A DNA stretch of 64,000 nucleotides from NCBI GenBank assembly GCA_027186245.1, contig CP114493.1:131501-195500 (forward strand), written 5' to 3'. The stretch comes from Coriaria nepalensis. Lineage: Eukaryota; Streptophyta; Magnoliopsida; Cucurbitales; Coriariaceae. The stretch's first letter is position 1, and each line of letters starts with the position of its first letter. The position numbers were made by a program, and so were the translations under genes. Positions 13,118 to 23,983 of the stretch are shown here, one piece after another. The notes below the pieces were generated by a model. It saw only the letters and a program-made list of their open reading frames with translations, did not search any database and had not been told where the DNA came from.

Positions 13118-13129
13118 GCTCTGATACCA
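13118..13129 (-). other. tRNA-iMet primer-binding-site match
   Basis: On the minus strand this reads TGGTATCAGAGC, a perfect match to the primer-binding site that follows the 5' LTR of most plant copia and gypsy elements. On that strand it is preceded, two bases upstream, by TTCA. Confidence 0.5.
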
Positions 13130-13131
13130 GT

Positions 13132-13501
13132 TGAAAAAATGGAGAATTTGGTTGATCATATTAATGTTAACATCTCACAATTAAGAACCTCAAGCTAATA
13201 GTTATCAGGTTCTTGACACATCACTAGGTAAATATATGACAAGTACATCAAAGCACCGACAAGTTCCACTGTCACAAAAAAATTGTGTGAGGTTGAGAAA
13301 AATAAGAAAGAAAAAAAAGTATGAGTTGCATTGCATTGAATTGGTATCATGTGGGCAGAGAGATGAGACCGAAATTGATGATACAAAGAAAAGATATCTT
13401 GATGAGCTAATCAGAATCATTTTGGCATCCAGATTTCTGTACCACCTCTTTCCCATCTCTCTTACATATTTTTTTTTCTTTTTAATTTAGAAAATTCTTC
13501 A
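13132..13501 (-). repeat. Candidate solo or truncated LTR
   Basis: A 370-bp interval bounded by TGAA...TTCA lies where the 5' LTR should be if the adjacent primer-binding-site match is real. No second copy is visible in the window and no clear target duplication was found. The right boundary is a guess. Confidence 0.25.
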
Positions 13502-16500
13502 ACGGGCCTTTAGCTCTAGGTCATAAATCTAAAGAAATAGTTAAATCCATAATATTACCAAATAAATTAGAAAATAATTTTAAATATTATATATGAGATT
13601 TAAGTGACTAAATTCAAGTAATGTCCAACCGTTTGGGTAGGGGTGCCATCTCTCTTTCATGTTTGTGCTTTTGTTCACCCTGGGTCGGTTGTATCTTAGA
13701 TATCTGTGTCAAAGTTTTTTCTGCAGAATCAATGTACTGAAGTTTCACCGCTAGGAAAAAAAGAAGAGGGTCAGAAGGGAAGGGAATAATATTGTAGGAG
13801 AAGGGGTGGGTCCCGCCGAGCACATGAGTGGAGATCTGATGCAAGGTGGGGCCTTGATGAATAGAGTGTAGTTGAGGCCCTTAAGTTGGTGGGTTTAGGA
13901 TAATGACATCCATGAAGAGGCAGTAACACTATATCTGTTTCCAATCTTATAGATCGTGAAAGCTCCACACAAGTTTTTGTTAAAAAAATGGTCCAACTTT
14001 GATTCCAGGACCACAACCCATCGATATTGACCCTTTAATCTTTTACTTCTCTTTTCTTTTTTTAGCTAAACATGGGATCTAACAATTTGTTTAGTTTGTT
14101 CGATTAGTGCTTAAGCAAGAGATTAATTGAGTCTTAGGGGTAGAGGGTGTAGTTGATTTAGTTTCCTTATAGAAGAACTCCTCAAATTAGTTTATAAATT
14201 AAAGTTATATATAAATTTAAAATTTACATATAATTATACTCACATATTATTTTTATAATTAAAAACTTACATATATTAAAAAAATTTACATTAATTTATA
14301 ACTATAGAGAAGTTGTACGCCCGTTTCCTTTCCAACTTAGACATCTATGGAATGGGATGTAAGATGCAGACAAGTACCAGAACACCTAATTTGGTAGGCC
14401 CCGCCACCGTCCCATGTGCATGTGATCCTGTTTCGCGCCCCATCGAACTACTTTCTTCATCACGTTCAGTCGTCACAAAGTAGATATCTACAATAAAATA
14501 AATTTTTTTTTTTTTTGATGTTCTTGACTCGATTCTATATAGCATGTCATATCCCACATTTCCTCCCATTTATATACTTAGGGTTATTAACTTATGATAT
14601 TACTCCATAATTTATACACTTTAAATTTTAAGTTATTATTATTATTTTTTTAGTAAGTGTTTGTTGTGTTATAAAGTAAGAGACTGTTGTTATTACATAA
14701 TATTGTTTTGTTTTTGTTTTTATAACCAAACTGAAGAATACAAAAATTTTCTGTTTTGTTTCTCTTGTACTGATTGATGTACTCTCTTAACTCTAGTGTC
14801 CCTGTCATTATTTGCTTTGATTTTCCCTCTTGTGTACGGTAGTGCTAACTCTCCCTCTACATATGGGACTGACTTTGACTATTATCTTTTCTTTTCACAT
14901 AAACAACTCTTTAAGCATTCTTCTTGCCTGATCTACTCTAAGGCATGTCATTAATTAATGCTATTGACTCTAAAACAGATTGGGTTGTGCAAACGTTGAT
15001 TTTGATTTCGGTGAACATATACACCGATCACTAACCGATTTAGGTGTGACCACCGACCAAAACTGCATCCATTTTAGACCACTCTATTTTTAAATATGAG
15101 AGGTAATTTCAGTGATTTGGGAAGTGGAGTGAAAAAAAAAAATAATGTTGATGCACTGATTCAATCAACACCAACCTAAAAGGGGTGGTGTAAATTTTAC
15201 TAGTGTTCTTACTGAAACCGATCGAATAGGATGAATACGGAGTAATTTTGGTATGGTTTGTTTTGCCAAATGTTAAACGAAAGACCTTACTTTATAAGGT
15301 TTGGGAGTTTTTTTTTTTATAAAAAAATCTTGAAGACAATTGTGTCTAGAAGCTTCGATCCTAGAGATAGTATACTAATCAATTATCTAAAAAATGGAGT
15401 GGATTTAGTTTTTATTTGTACTTTTCGGGTCTGTTTCTGCAATATTATTTTAATTATTTATTTTGATTTAAATATTAGAAAAATATTACGGGATAAAAAA
15501 TAATAAAAAAATAAGTCGATTGAAATATGATTAATTTATAAGTTGTATTTTTTTTATAGTTATAATTAGTCTTTTTCTTATTTTTTTTATATATTAATGA
15601 ATAACTATGGCTATTGATAATCAATATGAATTTGAAATATGGAAATTGATATTTGATTTGTTGGTCGGGAACTTTAATGAAGTTTTCTGTTTAGATTGAG
15701 TTCTTGGTTCAGATCAAATTTTTAATTCAAATAGAAATATATTTCTGTCTTTATAGTCAAGAATTCGGTTATGGTTCTGTCTTTCTAAACTGAGAACTTG
15801 ATCTTGATTAGGAATCTAGACTTAAATCTAGATTGAGAGATATTATATTATATTAGATATTGTTTTGAAAAACGAGAAAAAAATTCTTGATCTATGAAGA
15901 AAAATGAAGATCTCAATTTAAGAAGGGAATTCAATTTATAAATAAAGAAATTTAACTTAGTTTAGAAAGAAATTTAACTTGTAATTAATATGATAATACA
16001 CTTCCTTTATTTGCTGCGTATCTTCTCATCAATTCCGATCCTCTTATTATTATTATATCATTGATTATTAATAATATATTATCCCTTCGCATCCTTAATT
16101 AGGGCCCTAATTAGGGCCTTAAATCTCCCATTTAACCACAAATTATTGGAAAGAGAACCAGTGAACACTACTATTTAACATTCAACACGTAGGTTAGAAT
16201 TTAGATACAGTAAAATGACAAAAAACCGATGTGGATACGAAACGTGGCACTCTGACAACCATATGTGACTTACACTGAAGATTAGCGGATCAGATGTAAT
16301 AATTATTTTAAATCAGTGGCCGACAAGCAGACAACATGATTTTTGTGGAGGAGAGTGAATCATTCACTCTCATCCCTCCACCTGTTCAAAACAACGGCTC
16401 CGATCCTCTCCCCTCGCCGTACGGTCCTCCCCTATCCAACAACACCCCTTTCCTCAAATTCTCCATATTACTCCCACAGATCGACGCACGCGTCGCTCTG

Positions 16501-16837
16501 TTCCCAGGGCTACTTCCGTAACTTTAGTAGCTCTAGGTGCGTCGTGACGTCATGCGAAAATATAGGGCTAATTTAGTAACATTACCATTTTTCGTTTAAT
16601 GATAAAAATAAATAATAGAGATGGAGACTGTGCAGGGGATATTTGTCAGTGTTTCGAAGAAGCTCTGCTCAGCTAGCTCAGCTCAGACTTGTATGGTTTC
16701 TGACACACACTTCCAAACAGCAATAGATAATTGAAAATCAAATCTCGAATGCGATTTTCATTTCTGTCATATCATTAGCAGGAAAATTGATCTCAATTCG
16801 TATATAATTCTTAGATAGTAAGGTGTAGATTAGAAAC
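13502..16837. other. Intergenic DNA upstream of the DOF gene
   Basis: AT-rich with no recognised gene. At 14984-15010 the sequence GGGTTGTGCAAA followed by TTTCGGTGAAC-like DNA resembles one end of the MITE at 10181-10749, but no matching right end is visible. The last 300 bases before 16838 are the probable promoter and leader of the DOF gene. A short frame at 16336-16521 has no family resemblance. Confidence 0.45.
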
Positions 16838-17800
16838 ATGATGCTGGAAATGCAAGATGTTCAGTACTCTATTGGCGGCGGAGGAGGAGCAGGAGCAGGC
16901 GGCGGAGATCGGAGGATGAGACCGCAACACTTCCAGATTAATCACCAGAGCCTCCAGGCTTTGAAGTGTCCAAGGTGTGACTCCGTCAATACAAAGTTTT
17001 GTTACTTCAACAACTACAATCTCTCTCAGCCTCGTCACTTCTGTAAGGGCTGCCGGCGCTACTGGACCCGAGGCGGTGTCCTCCGAAACGTTCCGGTCGG
17101 CGGTGGTTGCCGTAAAGCTAAGCGATCTAATCCGAAACCTCAATCGGAAACTTCGGCGGCAGTGCGGACGGTTCGTGAGCGTAAAGCAGCGAACTCTCAT
17201 TCTAGCAGCGAGAGCTCTAGTCTCACCGCCACTACGCCAGCCGTCGCCACTGCCGCTGCTGCTACTAAGGCAGTTACGGCTTCGTTGTCGAGGTCTGCCC
17301 CGGTTTTGATTACCGGAGAAAATCCTAGTTTCGAGGTGGTTGGATTGATGGAGCAGCAACCGCCAAGTTGCGGGATCTTTCCGGAAAGCGGAAGCTTCAC
17401 GAACTTGTTGTCGTCAATTAACGACGCATCTCCGTTTGAATTTAACAATAATAGTAGTAGTAATATATCGGATTTGACTACGTCGTTTGGTTATCAGTTT
17501 CAAGGTCAGGATAATAACCGGTGGCAGCCGCAGAAGATGGCGGGAGTAGGGGTGGTTGAGGAATTGCGGAAGCAGGAGATCACAGCCGTGGGAATGCTCG
17601 ATCAGGCGGTTCATATTGATCTATCGACGTTTCATAATAGTAGATCGAGCAACGTGGGATTCGGATCGTTGGATTGGCATGTAAACGGAGATCAAGTTTT
17701 GTGTGATCTTCCCAACACTGCTGATCAAGCTTACTGGGTCCAGAGTCAATGGACCACAACTGATCATCAGGATCACCACCCTAATCTCTTTCTTCCTTAA
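16838..17800 (+). CDS. DOF zinc-finger transcription factor (OBP4/DOF5.4-like)
   Basis: Plant-specific DOF factor, a nuclear protein whose family binds AAAG cores. Single exon, 320 residues. After a glycine-rich N-terminus ([16 protein letters not shown]), the DOF finger spans about residues 42-93: CPRC at 44-47, then HFCKGC giving the second Cys pair at 69 and 72 (CX2CX21CX2C). The invariant [20 protein letters not shown] follows. The C-terminus has a serine-rich block ([13 protein letters not shown]) and the ending [12 protein letters not shown], both typical of OBP4/DOF5.4. ATG at 16838 is the first in frame; the codon at 16850 (MQDVQ) aligns with the Arabidopsis start and is an alternative. 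OBP4 is known as a negative regulator of cell growth and root hairs; that role is inferred here. Confidence 0.93.
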   Translation: MMLEMQDVQYSIGGGGGAGAGGGDRRMRPQHFQINHQSLQALKCPRCDSVNTKFCYFNNYNLSQPRHFCKGCRRYWTRGGVLRNVPVGGGCRKAKRSNPKPQSETSAAVRTVRERKAANSHSSSESSSLTATTPAVATAAAATKAVTASLSRSAPVLITGENPSFEVVGLMEQQPPSCGIFPESGSFTNLLSSINDASPFEFNNNSSSNISDLTTSFGYQFQGQDNNRWQPQKMAGVGVVEELRKQEITAVGMLDQAVHIDLSTFHNSRSSNVGFGSLDWHVNGDQVLCDLPNTADQAYWVQSQWTTTDHQDHHPNLFLP

Positions 17801-18149
17801 GCCGATAAGACTTTCATTCTTTCTTGTTTTCTTATACTACCAAAAGTTTTGAGAGATATCCATCTACTATTCTATACGAACTCATCATGGATTTGACTGT
17901 TCTTAATTGTAAATTCCTTACAGATTTTTCTCTTTTTTAGTAACCCAGTTTGGGGGAGGATATAACTTGTAAGTAATGGCCACAACAAAACATGATAAGA
18001 TCTTATCATGTATCATGTTTTGTTTGCTTCTAGCTAGGCTTCTATTTGGTTCTCTGTCTGCTGTTTGCGTATGACTGGTTATGATTGAGTTGAGTTTTGT
18101 ATGTTCATGCACGTAAGAATCGGAGGATATAGAAGATGGTTAACTAGAA
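17801..18149 (+). other. 3' flank of the DOF gene
   Basis: 3' untranslated region and short spacer up to the copia element. At 17992-18020 is an imperfect palindrome (CATGATAAGATCTTATCATG), possibly forming a hairpin in the 3' UTR. Confidence 0.4.
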
Positions 18150-18952
18150 TGTTGTATTTTATTCAAATTTTACTTCCTAGTTTATTCACACTTTTGTAAC
18201 CTAAATCCTAATCAACTTTCATATAACATACCTATCGTTCAGTTTGGTCAAAACCAAAGGATTGATACATAAACATTTATTGTACAGGTTACTTTCAACA
18301 TGCAAACAGTGGGCAGACTTTTGTATCCACGCTTGTACTGATTTCTTTAAGGACCAAAACAGTGATTATGAAATTGATAGGCATATTTTTAGGCAATTAA
18401 GTAATGCAAAAAAGATGAAAAGAGACGCAAGAAAAATGTAGTGGTTTATTTATAAGATCAATTTGATTAATATAAATTACATTCATTCGACTTTTGAAAA
18501 TTCGAAAGACTCATTTGTATTAGTGATAAAATTTAATATATACAGACTTTCAATTCATAGATCTACTAACATATATGCCCAATCATCAATCGATCACATA
18601 TTTAACCATAGAAATCAATCCTATATTAAATGTGGCCAAGAGAATACACCAAAGCAAATTTGAAATCAAACCATGAATCAAGTAGAGAGATGAAAAAAGA
18701 TGAGCTAACTGAAAGACCAAAAGATCAAACCACCGGAATCAATGGAGTCCAAAAATCGCAAATTGCTATTTTGCAAAAGAGGGAGAGGGGTAATCCGAGC
18801 TGGAAGCAAAAAGAGTCACCCTAACCTAAACTAGGTTATAACAACTTATAACAATCCTATTTTCTGCCTCGACAAAGAACTATAGGGTTACATTGAAAAT
18901 TATAAGGCAACCCAATAGGTCAACCATTTTGGCCTTAATTAGATCAGCGACA
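18150..18952 (-). repeat. 3' LTR of the minus-strand copia element
   Basis: Aligns over its whole length with 20963-21783; both share TTGTATTT, CTAGTTTATTCACACTTTTG and the matching end GCGACA / GCGGCA. Many substitutions and small indels separate the two copies, so the insertion is not recent. Confidence 0.85.
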
Positions 18953-19226
18953 ATCTCCACCTTGAGTCTAAAACCAGTCTATCATCATGCCTCAACGAGT
19001 CATTCTCGAAAGTTCTCATAGCCCGATTTTAGTGTGTCACCCCATATGTAACAAATCAAAGCAATGCTTGAATTTTGTTATGATAACAACCTTAGTCCCT
19101 ATATTCGAAGGGTTCTCCTTCGTAGGAACTTTAGAGATGTGTACGATACCCAAACTAATAAGGTCATGAACAAAATGATATTTTACATCTACATGTTTTA
19201 TCGGTTCGTGGTGCACTAGATTCTTA

Positions 19227-19427
19227 TCAAAATGGATTTCGCTTTAACCATTCGAGTAAACTGTCAACTGTACACTTACCATCCATAACACCCACTTCCT
19301 TAAGCAGGATTTGTAACCAAACGACTTTCTTGAATGCATCCGTCATGGTCACATACTCCGTCTCTGTGGATGAAAGAGCCACCAACGGTTGTAGTTGAGT
19401 CTTCCAACTAACCAAATTTTCGCCCAA
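19227..19427 (-). pseudogene. Copia RNase H remnant
   Basis: Minus-strand frame with SWKTQLQPLVALSSTETEYV, the conserved copia RNase H block (usual form ALSSTEAEY), followed by FKKVVWLQILLKEVG. Frameshifted and truncated at its end. Confidence 0.85.
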
Positions 19428-19719
19428 TAGAAATTGAAATGAGGTGGTTGATTTCCTGGAATCCCGATCACCTCCAATTACTATTTACAAAACCAAATAA
19501 ACTCAAAGTGTTAGTCCAATCATGAAAATGTAAACCAAAACTAGAAGTGCTAGTAACATATCTTAAGCACAACTTTAATGCATTTTAATGTACCAAACCG
19601 AAATTCAACATAAACCTACTTAGTAACGAAATAGAAAATGACAAATTCGGACGAGTACTAATCATAGAATATATAATTGATCATATGGCATTGGAATAGA
19701 AAATATGCTCTATTTTCAC

Positions 19720-20270
19720 TCACTCGAAATTAGTTTTAGGCCTTTGTTCCTTAGTTAGGATAAAATGATTTACTAAAGGTAGGGAAACTGATTTGCAACC
19801 CTTCACCTCAAAGTGAACACTTAGTTTTTTCAAGTATGACTCTTGATTCAATTTTAGGGATTTATTTTTCCTACATTTAACAATTTCCATTCTTAAAATC
19901 CTATTTGCATGTTCTACATTTTTCATATCAAATTCTAAATTTAACTTTTTCTTGAGTTCATTTACTTTAGTTTGTGATTTACTTTTTAGAAGCATGTCAT
20001 CTATATAAATCAATAAGTGTAAACATAATTTTCATCTGTAAAGTAAAAACAAGAATTATAACTACTTCTAGTGAAACCTATTTTCACTATAAATGAGTCA
20101 AACCTAATATATCATTGTCGTGGTGATTGTTTTAAACCATACCAAGACTTTTTCAATAGACAAAAATACTCGGGTTGGTGTGTGTATTGATCCCATTTTC
20201 CCTTACAATAGTGGTCAAACATAGCGTTGAAAACTCAAGACCATTATATATCCTAAGGTTTCTAACCTTT
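19720..20270 (-). pseudogene. Copia reverse-transcriptase remnant fused to an integrase tail
   Basis: The intact piece (20013-19720) holds the catalytic YIDDML motif at its start and LEFDMKNVEHANRILRMEI downstream. Upstream, in shifting frames between about 20020 and 20170, are YGLKQSPRQWY and GFTRS-like RT blocks. Directly before them, near 20200-20270, is an integrase-like NGLEF block. So the end of integrase and the start of RT have been lost and the remainders joined. Confidence 0.75.
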
Positions 20271-20276
20271 TATTTA

Positions 20277-20446
20277 TTTAGTTTTCAACTGAGACCTTCC
20301 ACTCTTTGAACCTCTCAAAGGTCTCATCCTTAAACATCACTAAAATAACCCACATGTTCATACTAAAGTAATCAATAATGAATAGAAAATATCTACTACC
20401 ATCGTGCGATTGAACCCTTTTGGGGCCCCACAAGTCAATATGTAAG
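20277..20446 (-). pseudogene. Copia integrase core remnant
   Basis: Minus strand reads HIDLWGPKRVQSHDGSRYFL followed by FIIDYFS, the first half of a copia integrase core (usual form HxDLWGP...YFLTFIDDYSR). The second Asp of the family consensus IDDYSR reads as IDYFS. Confidence 0.8.
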
Positions 20447-20503
20447 TACTATAAATAATCTTTAGCCAAATGAACTCTCTTATGGAAACTAGTCTATATT
20501 GTT

Positions 20504-20758
20504 TCATAACAGACACATCTCACAAAAATCAAGAGAAGTAATATAATCTTTACTGAAGCATCCTCGCTTGCTTAGCACATCCAAACCCTTTTGACTTATG
20601 TGCCTAAGTCTAATATGCCATTTTTTTGTCACATTTTGGTTAGTAGAAACAAGAGCAAAATTGAAACTAGAATCAAAATAATAATCACATAGTATATATA
20701 GCCCATGTTTCTTAATACCCTTAATAAACGGTTTTTCATTTTTAGAAACAAGTAACAT
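20504..20758 (-). pseudogene. Copia GAG-pre-integrase zinc-binding remnant
   Basis: An 84-codon frame ending in WHIRLRHISQKGLDVLSKRG then SLDFCEMCLL, matching the HH-CC zinc-binding domain ahead of integrase. Gag itself is absent between here and the 5' LTR. Confidence 0.85.
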
Positions 20759-20962
20759 ACAATTTTCTGCCTTATATAAATAGTCACCTTTATCTAGGAT
20801 TTTTAGGAATATTAGGTTCTATTTAAGGTCTAAAATATATTGACTATCCTACCATCATGCATGATCCTACAAGGTTATCAAGATCCCATATACAATCATT
20901 AAATAATCAAGAAAATTTAATTCAAATTTCTCGACCTAGATCAAATCTAGCTCTCATACTAT

Positions 20963-21783
20963 TATTGTATTTGATTCAAGTTTTACTTCTAGTTTATTCA
21001 CACTTTTGTAACCTAAATCCTAATTAATTTTCTTATAACACACCTACGTTTCAGTTTGGTCAAAAGCAAAGAATTGAATATAACATTTATTGTACAAATT
21101 ACTTTTAGAATGCAAATAACAAGTGGACTTTTGTATTCACATTGTACCGATTTCTGTATGGACCAAAACAATGATGACTATGAAATTGATTGGCAATTTT
21201 TTAGGCAACTAAGCAAAGCATGAGAAATGAAAAGAGACATAAGAAAATTATAGTAATTCATCTACAAGATTAAATCAATTAAGATATACTATATCCATTC
21301 GAGTTTCAGAAATTAAAGAGGCTCATTTGCATCAGTGATAGAGTTTAGTATATACACATTTCCAATCCCTGGATTCGCTAACATACATGCTCAATCATCA
21401 ATCGATTACATATTCAACCATAGAAATCAATCCTATACCCATATTTCACAGTTAAGGGAATACACCAAAGAAAACCCGAAATCAAACCCGAAATCAAACC
21501 ATGAATCAAGTAGAGAGACGAAGAAAGATGAGCAAACTGAAAGGCTAAGAGATCAAACCATCAGAATCAATAGAGTCCAAAAATTGCATATCGTTATTTC
21601 CCAAGAGAGGGAGAGCGGCAGTTAGGGCTGGAAGCAAAAAGAGAGTCACCCTAACCTAAACTAGGTTTTAACAACTTATACCAATCTAATTTTCTGATTC
21701 GGCAATGATCAATCGGGTTATACTGAAAATCAAAAGGCAATTGAATGGGCCAACCGATTTTGGGCTCAATTAAACCGGCGGCA
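20963..21783 (-). repeat. 5' LTR of the minus-strand copia element
   Basis: About 821 bp, partner of 18150-18952. The primer-binding-like site lies immediately below 20963. Confidence 0.85.
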
Positions 21784-22745
21784 TAAAAGTTAAAGAGTAG
21801 TGTATAAGTTAGTAGGCGTAGTGTCACGTGCATAAAGTTTCACTCCGAACTTAGACCCCCGTGTAGTACTTGATACTCCTCCGAGTAACCAAGTCAGCCT
21901 AACTGAACCTTGCCAAGAGAAACGTTTGCTTGAAAACTTAGAAGAACACTCAGGTTAGAGAGAATAAATAACTCTTTGTATTGCTAGAATGCTATTATTT
22001 TTGGATGATTTACAAATGAGAGGAACTCCTCATTATATAGACACCCACCTTGAAATGGATGATCAAGATCAACTCGATCTAACGGCTATGATCTATCTTC
22101 TAGAGACTTCCATACAAATATCTACTATTCTACAAGGGACTAGAATAATGTAAAAGGTTTTAGAGAATTCCACGTGTAGGAAACCCTAGAGAATCCAAGA
22201 GAAGTCTAAAAGTTTCTAGACTCTTCCATAAAGCCTACTCCACCTTTCCCATCAAGTAAGGCAGTCCGTAACAGTAAACTGGAGTGGAGAAATGAGTAGT
22301 GCATTATTCTAGTAATCTGATAATCTGAAGTTTGATATGATAATCAGAGTGAATGTGGTGAAGGCTATAGAACTAAAATAATGAAAGACCGACTGGATAA
22401 AAAGGATGTCGCTTGGGTCCCCATCAGACAATAATGTGGCCACATTCATCACTTGCTGTGGCGGTCCAAGTTCGATGTATACCATCATGTCAAGAAAACA
22501 GTTAAAAAATATGATGGAAGATAATAATGAAAAGGCAGCACTCAGAATCTAGATATGCAGCATGGAAACCAAATCCTCCGCCTTGCACTTGCGTCTCTCC
22601 TGCATTCCCCATTCTTGTTGGACTACCATTCCACCCTGACCTTAATCAGTTTGTCATCCAACATCTCAACAATCAAATCATCCTAGTAATTAATTAGTTA
22701 GTTAGTTAGTTCGTTAGGTAATTAAGAAAGGCACGGGAGAAAGAT
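21784..22745. other. Spacer with a possible LTR fragment
   Basis: No gene recognised. From about 21838 to 22270 the sequence has the look of another LTR (stop-rich, a TATATAG near 22036, repeated AGAG motifs), but there is no partner copy, no primer-binding site and no target duplication. The last part is 3' flank of the minus-strand pseudogene. Confidence 0.3.
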
Positions 22746-23421
22746 TTACCGGCGAAAAGCGAAAGAACCGGAGCTATTCATGCTGCTGCTGCCGGACCTA
22801 GTTGATATGTTACGACCATGGGGCAATGATGCCTTCAATTCACTCACTCTACAACAATCGCCTTCAAATTCAGGTGATTCTTGTCTCTTGTTGCTTATTT
22901 CCCTTAACTTCTCAAAATTGTGAAAAAACTTTACGTCCCTGATTTCTCTGCACTCCGTCTTTATAGAAGAGACCTAATTCATTCATTCAAAACATGATCA
23001 GAAACATGGATTCTTTACAGTGAAAGATGAAGGCAATGTAACCACTGTTTACCTGGAATAAGTTTTCTGGGTACATAATCATTGATACAACGATCCATTA
23101 AAAATTCCTTACTTAAACGGAATCTGATTTCTATGAACATGTTGATATGGTTACATCGCTCAGCTTCATCATCAATGCCATCTGGTTCCGCGTCACTCGA
23201 CATGGATTGTTAGGAGAACTTGCTTTCGCAAGATACTGTCTGGTCGATGCATATTATGTCTTTCACAAATCGATGATGATAATTGCTCTCCTGGATGAAA
23301 CCAACTAGTTCTGGTAATCTATCTATCACCTATAGAATCTGTAGAATAGTAGATCTTCTCTAGTTAGATTGATCGTTCCGTCTTCTGACCCGGACCGTTC
23401 GTCGTGCATCCGTCTGTCCAT
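22746..23421 (-). pseudogene. Decayed gene of unknown family
   Basis: Clear protein-like minus-strand frames broken at three places. The top segment starts with ATG at 23421 (MDRRMHDERSGSEDGT, then LTREDLLFYRFYR) and needs a one-base shift to continue as RLPELVGFIQESNYHHRFVK and DQTVSCESKFS. A TAA follows, and the same frame continues as SDAEPDGIDDEAERCNHINM and FIEIRFRLSKEFLMDRC up to a donor-like CCAG|GTAAAC. The final exon, after TTAG at about 22979, is an open run of about 78 codons with REIRDVKFFHNFEKLREIS and a serine-rich end (SGSSSMNSSGSFAFRR, stop TAA 22748-22746), but its frame does not fit the donor phase. I do not recognise the family. It could instead be a real gene with mis-sequenced bases. 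Confidence 0.45.
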
Positions 23422-23983
23422 ATCTTATCATGGTATATGAAAATCTGACGGATATATAATGAATCATTGGATAAATGTATAAATATGGTGCAGTAAAACA
23501 TGAGAAATTCTGAGACAAGCAATTTGAATATCCTTGTTCTACAAAACTGTTTCAGAAATTGTAATGAATTGGACAGTTTAGAGGTTTTGTCACGTTACCT
23601 CAATCATTTATTGAAGAAATTAAGAATGTTACAGTTGGACCACTGCTTTTTCTGAACGCCAGTCCAATTTTCAAACACCATTATGTGGACCCTTAAAAAA
23701 TGTCTCAAAACAAAATTAAACTTGAAGGCTGTGGTTGGCACGTGCAAGAAAGCGCACGTGACCGACTGAGGGTAATGTGTAATTGAATCGCCCGCCAAAT
23801 TGTTGGGAGCGCCGGAAAACACTCGGAAATGAAATTACAAAGCAATTCCGTCATACAATCTGAAATGCTCCTCCTCTTCTTCTTCTTCTTCGTCGTCTTC
23901 TCTTTCACCATCGCTTAGATAAATCTGATGTAGAGAGATACAGACAGAGAGAGAGAGAGAGGGAAAAAAGGAGTCAGGGTCTA
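23422..23983 (+). promoter_or_regulatory. Promoter and leader region of the HRQ1 gene
   Basis: Intergenic, with two CACGTG-like motifs (CACGTG at about 23739 and 23755) and GAGA-rich sequence at 23936-23962 right before the start codon. No coding frame. Confidence 0.35.

Larger units (their letters stand above)
18150..21783 (-). mobile_element. Internally deleted Ty1/copia LTR retrotransposon
   Basis: Two related LTRs of about 0.8 kb flank only 2.0 kb of interior. On the minus strand the element begins at 21783 and ends at 18150. LTR ends are TGT...ACA on that strand. Just inside the 5' LTR is a degraded primer-binding site, TAGTATGAGAGC; just outside the 3' LTR is the polypurine tract AAGGTGGAGAT (18953-18963). 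Flanks TAGAA (18145-18149) and TAAAA (21784-21788) match at four of five bases and are the likely target duplication. The interior keeps the copia order GAG-pre-integrase, integrase, RT, RNase H, but Gag and much of integrase and RT are missing and frames are broken. It cannot move on its own. Confidence 0.88.

Noticed and set aside
14984..15250. Second complete copy of the MITE
   Set aside because: Only a left-end-like GGGTTGTGCAAA and some similar interior words are present; no right terminus or flanking duplication.
16811..17359. 182-codon minus-strand frame opposite the DOF gene
   Set aside because: It is the antisense shadow of the DOF coding exon; codon usage and domain evidence all favour the plus strand.
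17992..18020. Hairpin CATGATAAGATCTTATCATG taken as a bacterial-type terminator
   Set aside because: This is a plant nuclear 3' flank; a short palindrome is not evidence of rho-independent termination.
21335..21625. 96-codon plus-strand protein
   Set aside because: Lies entirely inside the copia LTR, with a diverged counterpart in the other LTR at 18463-18824; not a gene.
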